Source: Actinoplanes campanulatus
GTDB lineage: Bacteria > Actinomycetota > Actinomycetes > Mycobacteriales > Micromonosporaceae
NCBI RefSeq assembly: GCF_014647795.1
Contig: NZ_BMPW01000001.1
Location: 1,034,339-1,098,338 of the forward strand
Direction: 5' to 3'
DNA: 64,000 nt
Each line of letters begins with the position of its first letter. Position 1 is the first letter of the stretch. Below the pieces are notes generated by a model, which was not told the origin of the DNA, made no database searches, and saw only the letters and a program-made list of their open reading frames with translations. Both the position numbers and the translations under genes were made by a program. Below, piece after piece: positions 33,089-47,279 of the stretch.

Positions 33089-33937
33089 ATGTACCACCAG
33101 CACTTCCTGTCCGCCATCGGCACGGACCTCGGACCGCTCGACAGCGGTGAGCGGGTGCTGTGGCGCGGTCGCTGCGCCGTCGCCGAGTACGCGTTCGACG
33201 AGGCCTCGTCGCTGCCCCGGTGGACGCTTCCGGAGGAGACCGACGTCATCGTCACGGATCGCCGGGTCCGGTACGTGCACGTGGCCGACGGAACGCAGAG
33301 TAGTGGCGAGTTGTTCTGGCTCTGGCCGCAGCACCTGCGTGTGCAGCCCGGCAACCGGGAGACCGGCCGCAACGCCACGGTCACCCAGATCCAGCTCGTC
33401 TGCGTCGGCCCGGCCGGCACCTATCCGGCGCTGATCTTCGCGGGCGGCGACCTGGCGACGGTCGGCGACGCGGACCGGCTCGCCAACCTGCTGCGGAAGA
33501 CCATCGCCCACTTCCGGGTGGAGAACGCCGACCTGATCGGCGTCCCGGCGCCGCAGGTGCGAATGCTGTCCCGCCTGGCGATCGGCCCCGAGTTCAGCAA
33601 CTTCCAGGGCGGCGCGGGTCAGACCGTGACGGTGCTCGGCTCGGTGCCGGTGCCCGCCCCGGAGCTTCCCGAGCCCGAGCCGGAGCCGGTCCATCAGGAG
33701 GACGCCCCGGTCTCCGGACCCCGCGCGTACGCCGATCGTCCCGGCCGGGAGGCCGACGCGCTCCGCGCGGAGGAGGCGATGCGCGCCGAGCGGGACTCCC
33801 GCAGCGCCGAGCCGGATCTGGCGTCGCGCGCGGCCAGCCTGGCGGCACGGGTGGCCAACCTGGTCTCGGAGGCTCCCGAGGGCGGGCAGACGAACCTCTC
33901 CGCCTACCTCGACGAGGATTACCGCTCAGGTCGCTGA
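33089..33937 (+). CDS. hypothetical protein with PH-like N-terminus and charged C-terminus
   Basis: A 282-aa protein without a named family that I recognise. Residues about 10-150 have the pattern of a bacterial PH-type domain (GERVLWRGRCAVAEYAFDEA, TDVIVTDRRVRYVHVADG, followed by HLRVQPGN). From residue 190 the chain is Pro/Glu-rich (PELPEPEPEPVHQEDAP), then a charged helical tail (ALRAEEAMRAERDSRSAEP). The ATG at 33089 follows GGGGGAAGG. The last 12 bases overlap the converging terC gene. Confidence 0.65.
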   Translation: MYHQHFLSAIGTDLGPLDSGERVLWRGRCAVAEYAFDEASSLPRWTLPEETDVIVTDRRVRYVHVADGTQSSGELFWLWPQHLRVQPGNRETGRNATVTQIQLVCVGPAGTYPALIFAGGDLATVGDADRLANLLRKTIAHFRVENADLIGVPAPQVRMLSRLAIGPEFSNFQGGAGQTVTVLGSVPVPAPELPEPEPEPVHQEDAPVSGPRAYADRPGREADALRAEEAMRAERDSRSAEPDLASRAASLAARVANLVSEAPEGGQTNLSAYLDEDYRSGR

Positions 33938-35140
33938 CGGGGCGAAGCAGTGCCCCGCGGCGACCCGCTCGCCGTGCCGCCGGTGTGCCCGCTGGAGCAG
34001 GTCCATGAGTTCGGCCTGCTCCCGGACCCGGGCCCGGTACCGCTCCGGCAGGCGCTTGAGATTCTCCTCCTCGGCCAGCAGCCGGTGGTAGATCTCGTCG
34101 CAGTAGGCCGGATCGGTCTCGACGTCGAGGAACTCGGTGGCGTGCCGGCGGGCCGCGGCCACCGAGGTGCGGGCCCGGCCCTTGGGGCTGAGCAGCGAGG
34201 CGATCACGGTGATCAGCAGGACGCCGACGATGACGCCGAGCGACACGGCGGTCGGGATCTCGACCACTTCGACCGGCTCGCCGCCGTTGATGAACGGCAC
34301 GTTGTTCTCGTGCAGGGCGTGCAGCACCAGTTTCACGCCGATCAGCGCGAGGATCGCGGCCAGCCCGTAGGACAGGTAGACCAGCCGGTCCAGCAGCCCG
34401 TCGATCAGGAAGTACAGCTGCCGCAGCCCGAGCAGGGAGAAGGCGGTGGCGGTGAAGACCAGGTAGACGTTCTGGGTGAGGCCGAAGATGGCCGGGATCG
34501 AGTCCAGCGCGAAGAGGATGTCGGTGCCGCCGATCGCCACCATGACCAGCAGCATCGGGGTGAGCACCCGCTTGCCGTCCTGGTGGGTGAAGAGCTTGTC
34601 CCCGTCGTACGTCTCCGAGGTGTGCAGGAACCGGCGGGCCAGCCGGATCACGATGTTGTTCGGCGGCTCGCCCTCGCCGTCATGCTTCTCCCTCAGCAGG
34701 TTCCCCGCGGTGACCAGCAGGATCAGGCCGAACAGGTAGAAGATCCAGGCGAACGAGTTGATCAGCGCGGCGCCGAGCAGGATGAACCCGGTCCGGGCCA
34801 GCAGCGAGACCACGATCCCGAAGAGCAGCACCTTCTGCTGGTCCGCCCGGGGCACCTTGAAACTGCCCAGCAGCAGCAGGAAGACGAACAGGTTGTCGAC
34901 CGAGAGCGCCTCCTCGGTGACGTATCCCGCGAAGTACTCGGCGCCCATCGTGGAACCGCCGAACACCCACACCCCGACCCCGAACAGAATGGCGACGGAG
35001 ACGTAGACGGAGGTCCACAGGGCGGCCTCGCGCAGCCGGGGCACGTGCGCCTTGCGGACGTGGAAGAAGAAGTCGAACAGCAGGAGACCGACGATTCCGA
35101 GGACGGTCAGAACCCACACCACGCCGGACACCTGCTGCAT
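33926..35140 (-). CDS. TerC/Alx-family integral membrane protein (metal homeostasis)
   Basis: A 404-aa TerC-family protein with about nine membrane segments. Family acidic motifs are VTEEALSVDNLFVFLLLL and GGTDILFALDSIPAIFGLTQ, the metal-coordinating helices of Alx/MeeF-type Mn2+ exporters. The C-terminal 70 residues are cytosolic and charged. Tellurite-resistance naming is historical. No Mn riboswitch can be placed upstream, because the pentapeptide gene ends nine bases before the start, so the pair is probably co-transcribed. Confidence 0.92.
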   Translation of the reverse strand: MQQVSGVVWVLTVLGIVGLLLFDFFFHVRKAHVPRLREAALWTSVYVSVAILFGVGVWVFGGSTMGAEYFAGYVTEEALSVDNLFVFLLLLGSFKVPRADQQKVLLFGIVVSLLARTGFILLGAALINSFAWIFYLFGLILLVTAGNLLREKHDGEGEPPNNIVIRLARRFLHTSETYDGDKLFTHQDGKRVLTPMLLVMVAIGGTDILFALDSIPAIFGLTQNVYLVFTATAFSLLGLRQLYFLIDGLLDRLVYLSYGLAAILALIGVKLVLHALHENNVPFINGGEPVEVVEIPTAVSLGVIVGVLLITVIASLLSPKGRARTSVAAARRHATEFLDVETDPAYCDEIYHRLLAEEENLKRLPERYRARVREQAELMDLLQRAHRRHGERVAAGHCFAPSAT

Positions 35141-35149
35141 CCACCCATC

Positions 35150-35905
35150 CTAGGGTCGATCGTCGTCCGTCACTGCGGCACGCAACTGGGACGGGGTCAG
35201 GAAGAGAGCCCCGTTCAGATTCGCGCCGCGCAGATCCGTACCGCGCATGTCGGCCCCGGTGAAATCGGCCCGGCGCAGGTCGGCGTCGCGCAGATCGGCG
35301 CCGATGAGAAGCGCGCCGCGGAAACTGGCGCCGCGCAGATCGGCGCCGCGCATGCGGCGGCCGATCAGGCGGGCGCCGCTGTGGTCCGGCCCCCGGCGGC
35401 TCGCCCGGGCCATTTCACTCGCTCTGCGCAGAAGCGGAACAACCCTTCCCCGGTACGCGTCCACGTCCATTTCTCGCAATTCGGCCGGCGACCGGCCCGC
35501 CATCGCATCGGTCTCGTCGAGAGCGGCTCGCAGTTCGGGGTGCAGCTTCCGCGTCTCGGCCAGTTCCAGCGCCTCGGTGAGGTACCACATCAATTCGTGC
35601 AACTGACGCATCACCGGCAGCACCGCGAACATGTCCCCGGCGATTCCCGGGGTGGACCGCCAGTCCCGCCCGCCGAACGTCTCCTGGGTGATGCGCTGAC
35701 CCGCGCCGAAGCAGTCGAACACCACGCAGCCGTGGAAACCGCGCTGTTCCAGCCGTTCGTGAATGGTGCAGCGGAAGTCGGCGCCCAGGTTGCGGCAGGG
35801 CTGGCCGGCCGGCTTGTCGACGGCGAAATCCGAGGAACGGGCGAAGGCCGGGGCGACACAACAGAGTGCAGCGCACCGCGCACAATCAGCAGTCAAGTCA
35901 GTCAT
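35150..35905 (-). CDS. Cys-rich N-terminus fused to pentapeptide repeats
   Basis: A 251-aa protein. Residues 1-70 hold many Cys: DCARCAALCCVAPAF, QPCRNLG, DFRCTIHE, FHGCVVFDCFGAGQ. This pattern resembles YkgJ-type metal-chelating segments. Residues about 75-165 are helical. From about 170 come pentapeptide repeats of the A(D/N)LRG type (GARLIGRRMRGADLRG, ADLRDADLRRADFTGADMRG), forming a short right-handed beta helix. It lies upstream of terC with nine bases between. The function is unknown; a metal-linked role with TerC is speculative. Confidence 0.78.
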   Translation of the reverse strand: MTDLTADCARCAALCCVAPAFARSSDFAVDKPAGQPCRNLGADFRCTIHERLEQRGFHGCVVFDCFGAGQRITQETFGGRDWRSTPGIAGDMFAVLPVMRQLHELMWYLTEALELAETRKLHPELRAALDETDAMAGRSPAELREMDVDAYRGRVVPLLRRASEMARASRRGPDHSGARLIGRRMRGADLRGASFRGALLIGADLRDADLRRADFTGADMRGTDLRGANLNGALFLTPSQLRAAVTDDDRP

Positions 35906-36216
35906 GTCATCCGATTCATAGAACTGCGGGTTTCGCGCACCGGGCCGTTATCGGCGAAATCGGGCGGCTGACTGAAATCGCCCAATATCACCGTGGCCGG
36001 TACCTGCGTCACTTTACCGACAGCGGTTCATCGGGCCGTTTACCTGCGCTTTTGATCACTGCGTGCCGTGAGGGACGACATGCGGGTAGCACCAGCGGGT
36101 AGGGTGCCCAGGCGGGATGAACGATAACCATGCGCATCGATTCTCGATAGCGTCGACGTTCAATGCCGGAGCGGGCGCTCTGGGTGCTGCCCTCACCACG
36201 GAGGATCTCTAACGAC
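35906..36216. other. 311-base divergent intergenic region, no gene recognised
   Basis: Separates the pentapeptide gene from the secreted LTD protein. It contains the promoters of both by position, but I see no convincing -35/-10 pair, palindrome or RNA element. GGAGGA at 36200-36205 is the probable ribosome site of the downstream gene. Confidence 0.5.
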
Positions 36217-37503
36217 ATGCAAAGACGACCGAAAACGATTCTCGGCAGCGTCGCCGCCGGTGCACTGGCCGCCACCGCGGCGGTGTTCGGCGTCAGCCCG
36301 GTGTCGGCCGCGACCGCGCCGACCTTCAACATCGTCCCGTTGCGGACCGCGTTCGGGCCGGTCGCGCTCACCGGCACGGCGGCGCCCAACTCCACGGTCG
36401 AGCTCTACGAGTACGCGTACGTGTGGGGTGCCGACTGGGACAAGGCGCGGCTCTCCCAGGAGAAGGCCGTCGACTACGACAACGGCGGTTTCGTCCACAC
36501 CACGGCCAACTCCAGCGGCCAGTGGACCATCAGTCGCAACCTCGACTCGGGCCACGTGTTCATGGTCGGCGTGGGCAGCGACTACTCGCAGATCCGCAAG
36601 GCGCCGCTGCGCGTCAAGGCGGACCTCAGTGTCAGCGTCAGCGGCACGACGGTGAACTTCGACGTCAGCACCGACCCGTCGCAGCCGGGCCTGCCGATCG
36701 AGATCCAGCGCTACGACGGCGGCACCTGGGTCAGGAACGTGACCACGGGCGCGACCGTCCAGGACGGAAACGCCGCCACCTGGAGCGGCTCGGCCGCGAG
36801 CCAGCCGGCCGGCACCTCGTACTACCGGGCGTTCCTCGAGGGCGACGACACGGACTGGGCGGACGAGTCCAACTACATCGTCGCGAACTACTCGGAGAAC
36901 CAGCCGGCCACCGTCGGTAGCGGCAGCAGCCACGGGGTGCCGCCGGCCAACCGGCTCCCGTCGCCGGTGTACGACACCGGTGTGGTGACGCCGCCGACGA
37001 CGACGCCGCCGACCACCACCACCCCGCCGACGACGACGCCGCCGACCACCACTCCGCCGACGACGACGCCCACCAAGCCCCCGACCACGTCGCCGACCAA
37101 GCCTCCGGCGACGACCCCGGCCGGCCCCGCGGTGGGTTCGATCCAGTTCACCCGGATCCAGTACAACGCTCCCGGCGTGGACAAGAAGACCAACAAGAGC
37201 ATCAACGGCGAGTACTTCCGCCTCACGAACAAGACCAAGAGCACCGTCAACCTCAAGGGCTGGATCGTGCGGGACGCCGCCGGAAACCTCTACCGGTTCA
37301 CCGCGAACTACTACCTGGGCGCGGGCAAGAACGTCTACGTCCGCACCGGTAAGGGCTCGAACACCTCGTCCACCCGCTACTGGGGCAAGACCAAGCACGT
37401 GTGGAACAACGGCGGCGACGTCGCCTACGTGCGCACCAGCGCCAACAAGACGATCGACACCTGCAAGTGGACGAAGCCGGGCAGCGGCTACACCAACTGC
37501 TGA
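36217..37503 (+). CDS. secreted lamin-tail-domain protein with TPP linker
   Basis: A 428-aa exported protein. The signal peptide is residues 1-33 (ILGSVAAGALAATAAVFGV to VSAA). Residues about 40-265 form beta-rich Ig-like repeats (LTGTAAPNSTVELYEYAY; DVSTDPSQPGLPIEIQRYDG). Residues about 268-320 are a Thr/Pro linker of PPTTT units, and the C-terminal 110 residues are a lamin-tail domain (IQFTRIQYNAPG, YFRLTNKTKSTVNLKGWIVR, and WNNGGDVAYVRT). There is no catalytic motif; likely a surface or extracellular binding protein. The ATG at 36217 fits the signal peptide; 18 upstream codons in frame do not. Confidence 0.85.
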   Translation: MQRRPKTILGSVAAGALAATAAVFGVSPVSAATAPTFNIVPLRTAFGPVALTGTAAPNSTVELYEYAYVWGADWDKARLSQEKAVDYDNGGFVHTTANSSGQWTISRNLDSGHVFMVGVGSDYSQIRKAPLRVKADLSVSVSGTTVNFDVSTDPSQPGLPIEIQRYDGGTWVRNVTTGATVQDGNAATWSGSAASQPAGTSYYRAFLEGDDTDWADESNYIVANYSENQPATVGSGSSHGVPPANRLPSPVYDTGVVTPPTTTPPTTTTPPTTTPPTTTPPTTTPTKPPTTSPTKPPATTPAGPAVGSIQFTRIQYNAPGVDKKTNKSINGEYFRLTNKTKSTVNLKGWIVRDAAGNLYRFTANYYLGAGKNVYVRTGKGSNTSSTRYWGKTKHVWNNGGDVAYVRTSANKTIDTCKWTKPGSGYTNC

Positions 37504-37523
37504 TCAGTCGTAGCGACACGACG

Positions 37524-37563
37524 ACGGCCCTCCGGGAGCAACCCGGAGGGCCGTTTCGTCTTT
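37524..37563 (+). terminator. strong terminator after LTD gene, boundary of NRPS cluster
   Basis: Perfect 13-bp stem ACGGCCCTCCGGG (37524-37536) and CCCGGAGGGCCGT (37542-37554), loop of five, followed by TTCGTCTTT. It ends ten bases before the NRPS C-A-T gene stop on the other strand and could serve both. Confidence 0.92.
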
Positions 37564-37572
37564 CCGGAGGGG

Positions 37573-40500
37573 TCAGTCCTCGGCGAGGGCCGAGACCAGG
37601 GCCGCCAGGTCGTCGTCGTCCAGCGCGAGGAGATCCTCGGCGGAGGGCCCGGCGGCGGTCTCCGGGCCGGCCGGCACCGCCTTCTCGGCGATCCGCTCGA
37701 CCGTGTGCAGGGTCAGCACGTCGCTCACGCTGATCTGCCAGCCGGCGCTGCGCGACCGGGTGACCACCTGGATCGCCCGGATGCTGTCGCCGCCCAGGTC
37801 GAAGAACGAGTCGGAGGCGCCGACCCGGGTGACCGACAGCGCCTCGGCGAAGGCGGTGGCCAGCGCCCGCTCGGCGGCGCCGGACGCCTCCCGGCCCAGG
37901 TTCACGGTGACCTCGGGGTCGGGCAGGGCCTTGCGGTCCACCTTCCCGTTGGCGTTGAGCGGCAGCGCGGGCAGGACCATGACGACGGCGGGGATCATGA
38001 AGTCCGGCATGGTGTCGCGCAGGCCCTCGCGGACCGCGGCCGGCTCCGGGGTGTGTCCCTCGGCGCCCACCACATAGGCCACCAGCCGCTTCACGCCCGG
38101 GGCGGTCTCCTGGGCGGTGGCGTAGGCCTGCGAGATCTCCGGCAGCCGGGTGAGCGCCGCCTCGACCTCGCCCAGCTCGATCCGGAAGCCACGGATCTTC
38201 ACCTGCTGGTCGCCACGGCCCACGTACTCGATGACGCCGTCCGCACGCCAGCGGACGATGTCGCCGGTGCGGTACAGCCGCGAGCCGGGCGGGCCGAACG
38301 GCGAGGCCACGAACCGCTCGGCGGTGACGGCCGGCCGGTTCAGATAGCCGCGGGCGTTCGCCCATCCGGCCAGGTAGAGCTCGCCGGAGACACCGGCCGG
38401 CACCGGGCGCAGATCCGGGCCGAGCACGTACACCTGCGTGGCGTCCAGCGGCGCTCCGATCGGCGGCACCCCGTCGACCTCGTCCACCGGCATGAGCGTG
38501 GCGAACGTGGTGGTCTCGGTCGGCCCGTACGCGTTGACCAGCTTCGTGCCGGGGCAGGCCGCCCGAACCGCCCGCATCGCCTCACCGGACGCCGCCTCGC
38601 CGCCGGTGAGCACCGTGCGCAGCCCGGCGAACGCCGCCGCCCGGGTGCCGGCGATCAGGTTGAACAGCGAGGTGGTGAGGAAGGCCGCGGTCACGCCGTG
38701 CGCCTGGACCAGGCGGGCCACCTCGTCGGTGGTGAGCTGCCCGGGCGGAGCCACCACGATCCGGCCGCCGGCGAGCAGGGGGACCCAGATCTCGTACGTC
38801 GACGCGTCGAAGGCGTGCGAGGAGTGCATCAGGACCCGCTCGTGGTCACCGTCGCGCCACCGCCCGTGCGAGGCGAAGGCCAGCACGTTGCCGTGGGTGA
38901 TGGCGACGCCCTTGGGCCGCCCGGTGGATCCCGAGGTGTACATGATGTAGGCCAGCCGGTCCGGGTCACCGGGCCGCGACGGGGTGACGGCCGGGGCCGG
39001 CGCGTCCAGGTCGGCGGCCGACACGGAGAGCACCTCGACCGGGAGCCCGGCGGGCGCGTCGGTGAGCAGCAGGCGGACCCCGGCGTCGGCCAGCATCGCC
39101 TCCTGCCGGGCGGGCGGATCGGTGGGCCGCAGCGGGAGGTAGGCCCCGCCGGCCTTGATGATGGCCAGCGTGGTCAGCACGACCAGCGCCGAGCGCTCGG
39201 CCAGGATGCCCACCGGCTCCTCGGCCCGGATCCCCCGGTTCACCAGCCGGGTGGCGAGCGCGTCGGCGGCGGCGTCCAGCCGCGCGTACGTGATCTCCCG
39301 GGTCCCGTCGACGACGGCGACCGCCTCCGGGGTGAGCGCCGCCTGCCGGGCGAAGGCGGTGGCCAGGTCGCCCCGCGGAGCGGCGGCCGGCGACCCGTTC
39401 CACTCGATCAGCATCCGCCGCCGCTCGTCCGCGGTGGTCAGCTCGAACAGGCCCACGGCGGCGTCCGGCAGGGCCGTCACGGCCAGCAGAAACCGCTGGT
39501 AGAGGCCCTGGACCGTGGCGAGGTCGTCGCGCGACCAGCGGTCCGGGTTGCCGTCCACGTCGAGCCGCCAGCCGCTGCCGTCACCCCGGTCGTAGAAGCC
39601 GAGCGACAGGTCGTCGACCGGCCCGAGGGAGAGGTTGTGGGTGACGGTGGGAATCCCGGCGAGCGTCACCTGGTAGTCGAACGCCATCACGTTGACGACC
39701 GTGCCCCAGCCGGTGCCGGCGGTGCGCTCCGGCTGCCAGTCCTCGAAGCGGCACCGCTGGTGGCGCAGCGCCTGCCGCAACTCGCCGGAGACCCGGGGCA
39801 CGAGCTCGCGCAGGGTGTCGCCCGGGTTCACCTCGACGCGCAGCGGCACGACGTTGGAGGACAGGTTCGGGGTGGCCCGCAGCAGCTTGCTGGTCCGGCC
39901 GGTGACCGGCACGCCGAGGACCACGTCGGTACGCCCGGTGCAGCGGTGCAGGAAGGCCGCGGTGGCGGCGATCAGCAGGACCGGCCAGCGGGTCCGCAGC
40001 TCGCGGGCCACCTCGGCGATGGCGCCGGTCTGCCCCGGAGTGACGTGGCCGGAACGGCGCAGGTGCACGACGCCCGGGTCGGGTGCGGCCGGACCGCGGG
40101 TGGCCCAGTGGTCGCTGAGCTTGACCGGGCTGGCCGAGCCCGCGTGCTCGCGCCAGAACCGCAGGTCCTCCTGGAAGTCGGAGCCCTCGCGGTACTCGAT
40201 GTCGGCGGCCAGCGTCTCGGCCAGCGGCCCGGCGACCGGCGGCGCGCCGTCGACCGGCTCCCCGGTCACGATCTCGGTGTAGTAGACGCCGATCTTGCGG
40301 AACAGCAGCGAGGCCGCGTAGCCGTCGCAGGCGATGTGGTGCCCGCGGGCGTAGTACAGGAAGCGCCGGTCGGCGACCCGCAGCAGCGCGAAGGTGAACA
40401 GGCCCCCGGCCTCCAGGTCGATCCGCTGGTCCATGTCCGCCTGGATGAACCGCCGGGCGGCGGCCTCCGGGTCCGGTGCGGCGCGCAGGTCGACGCGGCT

Positions 40501-40740
40501 GATCCCGGCACGCGCGTCGTTGATGATCAGGCGGAGTTCGCCCTGGTCGTCGCGGCGGACCGCGATCGCCTTGAAGGTGGGCGCCTCCTCCAGGACGCGG
40601 GACCAGGCCTGCTCGAAGGCGTCCTGGTCCAGCTCGCCGTCCACCTCGGTTAACTCGGCGATGTTGTAGGCGTGCCCGGTCGGGTCGAGTTCGTGCCCGA
40701 GCCAGATGCCCATCTGCCCGGCTGACAAAGGTAGCTGCAT
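37573..40740 (-). CDS. NRPS, single module C-A-T with acidic C-terminal tail
   Basis: A 1055-aa peptide synthetase. The condensation domain (1 to about 430) has an intact [12 protein letters not shown]; adenylation (about 450-935) has [25 protein letters not shown] and [11 protein letters not shown]; the thiolation core is [11 protein letters not shown] (about 975-985). My by-eye specificity code is D-A-Y-F-L-G-A-T-F-K, near Val/Ile-type codes; low certainty. The last 30 residues are acidic ([20 protein letters not shown]), like a C-terminal docking peptide. No thioesterase, so the chain passes to another NRPS. It is preceded by a promoter-like/hairpin element and the ArsR/small membrane protein unit. 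Confidence 0.93.
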   Translation of the reverse strand: MQLPLSAGQMGIWLGHELDPTGHAYNIAELTEVDGELDQDAFEQAWSRVLEEAPTFKAIAVRRDDQGELRLIINDARAGISRVDLRAAPDPEAAARRFIQADMDQRIDLEAGGLFTFALLRVADRRFLYYARGHHIACDGYAASLLFRKIGVYYTEIVTGEPVDGAPPVAGPLAETLAADIEYREGSDFQEDLRFWREHAGSASPVKLSDHWATRGPAAPDPGVVHLRRSGHVTPGQTGAIAEVARELRTRWPVLLIAATAAFLHRCTGRTDVVLGVPVTGRTSKLLRATPNLSSNVVPLRVEVNPGDTLRELVPRVSGELRQALRHQRCRFEDWQPERTAGTGWGTVVNVMAFDYQVTLAGIPTVTHNLSLGPVDDLSLGFYDRGDGSGWRLDVDGNPDRWSRDDLATVQGLYQRFLLAVTALPDAAVGLFELTTADERRRMLIEWNGSPAAAPRGDLATAFARQAALTPEAVAVVDGTREITYARLDAAADALATRLVNRGIRAEEPVGILAERSALVVLTTLAIIKAGGAYLPLRPTDPPARQEAMLADAGVRLLLTDAPAGLPVEVLSVSAADLDAPAPAVTPSRPGDPDRLAYIMYTSGSTGRPKGVAITHGNVLAFASHGRWRDGDHERVLMHSSHAFDASTYEIWVPLLAGGRIVVAPPGQLTTDEVARLVQAHGVTAAFLTTSLFNLIAGTRAAAFAGLRTVLTGGEAASGEAMRAVRAACPGTKLVNAYGPTETTTFATLMPVDEVDGVPPIGAPLDATQVYVLGPDLRPVPAGVSGELYLAGWANARGYLNRPAVTAERFVASPFGPPGSRLYRTGDIVRWRADGVIEYVGRGDQQVKIRGFRIELGEVEAALTRLPEISQAYATAQETAPGVKRLVAYVVGAEGHTPEPAAVREGLRDTMPDFMIPAVVMVLPALPLNANGKVDRKALPDPEVTVNLGREASGAAERALATAFAEALSVTRVGASDSFFDLGGDSIRAIQVVTRSRSAGWQISVSDVLTLHTVERIAEKAVPAGPETAAGPSAEDLLALDDDDLAALVSALAED

Positions 40741-40757
40741 AGGTCTCTCATCTCACG

Positions 40758-40819
40758 ACAGTGGAGCCCTGGATACGGGGGAATCGCAGGGCTCCACTGT
40801 GTCGATGAGGCCTATATTT
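40758..40819 (-). promoter_or_regulatory. promoter-like box plus 14-bp hairpin upstream of NRPS C-A-T gene
   Basis: On the minus strand AAATATAG (complement of 40812-40819), ten bases, CACAGTGG (complement of 40794-40801), then a perfect hairpin with arms ACAGTGGAGCCCTG (40758-40771) and CAGGGCTCCACTGT (40787-40800). The same box-spacing-box occurs before the type II thioesterase at 48308-48333. It could be promoter plus 5'-UTR stem or a terminator of the upstream unit. Confidence 0.55.
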
Positions 40820-40825
40820 CTGGTG

Positions 40826-41110
40826 TCACCCGACCTCGCGCATCATCTTCTCCATCGCCGAGGTGGCCTCCCGCACCTGGAGGAGCTCGGCGACGGTCCG
40901 CCGCTGCAACTCGGCATTTTCCTCCAGCAGCCGGGCGCACTTCTCGGCAAGCTCCTGGTACTGCTTCTCGCGGGCCGCGGCCAGGCGCGCCCGCCAGGTG
41001 GCGGCGACCTGCCACACGATCACGATGAGCACCGCGAAGATCCCGGCGGCAGCCAGCACGCCCACCCAGTCGTCGCTCGTGGAACCCAACGCACTCACCA
41101 TCGCCTTCAC
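40826..41110 (-). CDS. small membrane-anchored coiled-coil protein (paralogue 1)
   Basis: A 94-aa protein. One N-terminal membrane helix (VLAAAGIFAVLIVIVWQVAA) is followed by a basic TWRARLAAARE and a long cytosolic coiled coil (ELAEKCARLLEENAELQRR), ending SAMEKMMREVG. It is a paralogue of the protein at 51292-51555; both share QVAATWRAR and the M-E-x-M-M-R-E end. Its ATG overlaps the ArsR-type regulator stop (ATGA), so regulator and membrane protein are translationally coupled. A role as membrane partner or sensor for the regulator is inference. Confidence 0.8.
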   Translation of the reverse strand: MKAMVSALGSTSDDWVGVLAAAGIFAVLIVIVWQVAATWRARLAAAREKQYQELAEKCARLLEENAELQRRTVAELLQVREATSAMEKMMREVG

Positions 41111-41451
41111 TTCTCGTCGCCATCGCCGCGCCGGTCGTCACTCAGCGTCTTCACCGCCTCCGCCACCGACTCCGGTGTCAGATGCAGCGCGAACGGTGTG
41201 ACCTCGAAGAACTTCATCGCCTTGCCATCCGCGGACAGCTCGAGGCTCCCCTCGATGAGGCCCGCGGCCTCCAGCCGGGCGAGGTGCATGTGCAGGAGCG
41301 GCCGGCTCATGCCCAGGCGCCCCGCCAACCGGCTGACATAGTCACGCTCGACGGAGAGCAGCCCCACGATCCTGAGACGGTGCTGATTGCTCAGCGCCGT
41401 CAGCATTTTCAGCAGGTCATCCCCTGTGACATCCATCCGCGTGAACCTCAT
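41107..41451 (-). CDS. ArsR-like winged-helix regulator
   Basis: A 114-aa winged-helix repressor-type protein. The HTH runs through LLKMLTALSNQHRLRIVGLL, DYVSRLAGRLGMSRPLLHMH and LARLEAAGLIEGSLE, with a wing SADGKAMKFFEV. There is no ArsR metal-site Cys pair, so it is not a classical metalloregulator. It is encoded within the NRPS cluster, ahead of the coupled small membrane protein, and behind a TGTCA-N8-TGACA palindrome 39 bases upstream of its start, consistent with autoregulation. Confidence 0.87.
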   Translation of the reverse strand: MRFTRMDVTGDDLLKMLTALSNQHRLRIVGLLSVERDYVSRLAGRLGMSRPLLHMHLARLEAAGLIEGSLELSADGKAMKFFEVTPFALHLTPESVAEAVKTLSDDRRGDGDEK

Positions 41452-41489
41452 TTCCGGCGCATGCAGAGCCTTTCACACGCGCGGAGAGG

Positions 41490-41527
41490 TGTCAATGAGA
41501 CATGACAGGTGTCAGAGAATTCTGTCA
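41490..41527. promoter_or_regulatory. candidate operator: TGTCA-N8-TGACA with extra half sites
   Basis: TGTCA 41490-41494, eight bases, TGACA 41503-41507, then GG and TGTCA 41510-41514, and another TGTCA 41523-41527. It lies between the end of the C-A-T-E-C NRPS and the ArsR-type gene, just upstream of the latter. A matching palindrome lies at 51819-51836. Confidence 0.65.
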
Positions 41528-41532
41528 CGTGA

Positions 41533-47198
<5,666 letters not shown>

Positions 47199-47202
<4 letters not shown>

Positions 47203-47279
47203 GCCGCCACCTCCGCTTCGCTCCGGTGCCGGCATGCGAGGGATGCTGAGCTCGATGATTCGCTCGCAAGCTCGCTCAT
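47199..47279 (-). repeat. 81-nt repeat encoding a 26-aa peptide, copy 1
   Basis: Begins ATGAGCGAGCTTGCGAGCGA and ends GGAGGTGGCGGCATGA. It could be read as an independent frame [11 protein letters not shown]...[10 protein letters not shown] whose TGA overlaps the NRPS start, and it supplies that gene's ribosome site. A second 81-nt copy with the same ends lies at 51552-51632. Here it is in frame with mbtH and forms that gene's 3' end. Confidence 0.85.

Noticed and set aside
35141-35149. Manganese (yybP-ykoY) riboswitch in front of the terC gene
   Set aside because: Only nine bases separate terC from the upstream pentapeptide gene, leaving no room for the element.
36985-37130. Short tandem DNA repeat resembling a CRISPR or VNTR
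   Set aside because: It is the codon pattern of the PPTTT linker inside the secreted LTD protein; there are no spacers or regular 20-40 base repeat units.
37705-40653. Nearly 1000-codon plus-strand open frame opposite the C-A-T NRPS
   Set aside because: Antisense shadow with low-complexity composition; the NRPS on the minus strand explains the region fully.
40758-40800. Simple terminator call for the hairpin before the C-A-T NRPS
   Set aside because: Kept instead as a regulatory element, because there is no T-tract and the flanking boxes are repeated with exact spacing before the thioesterase gene.
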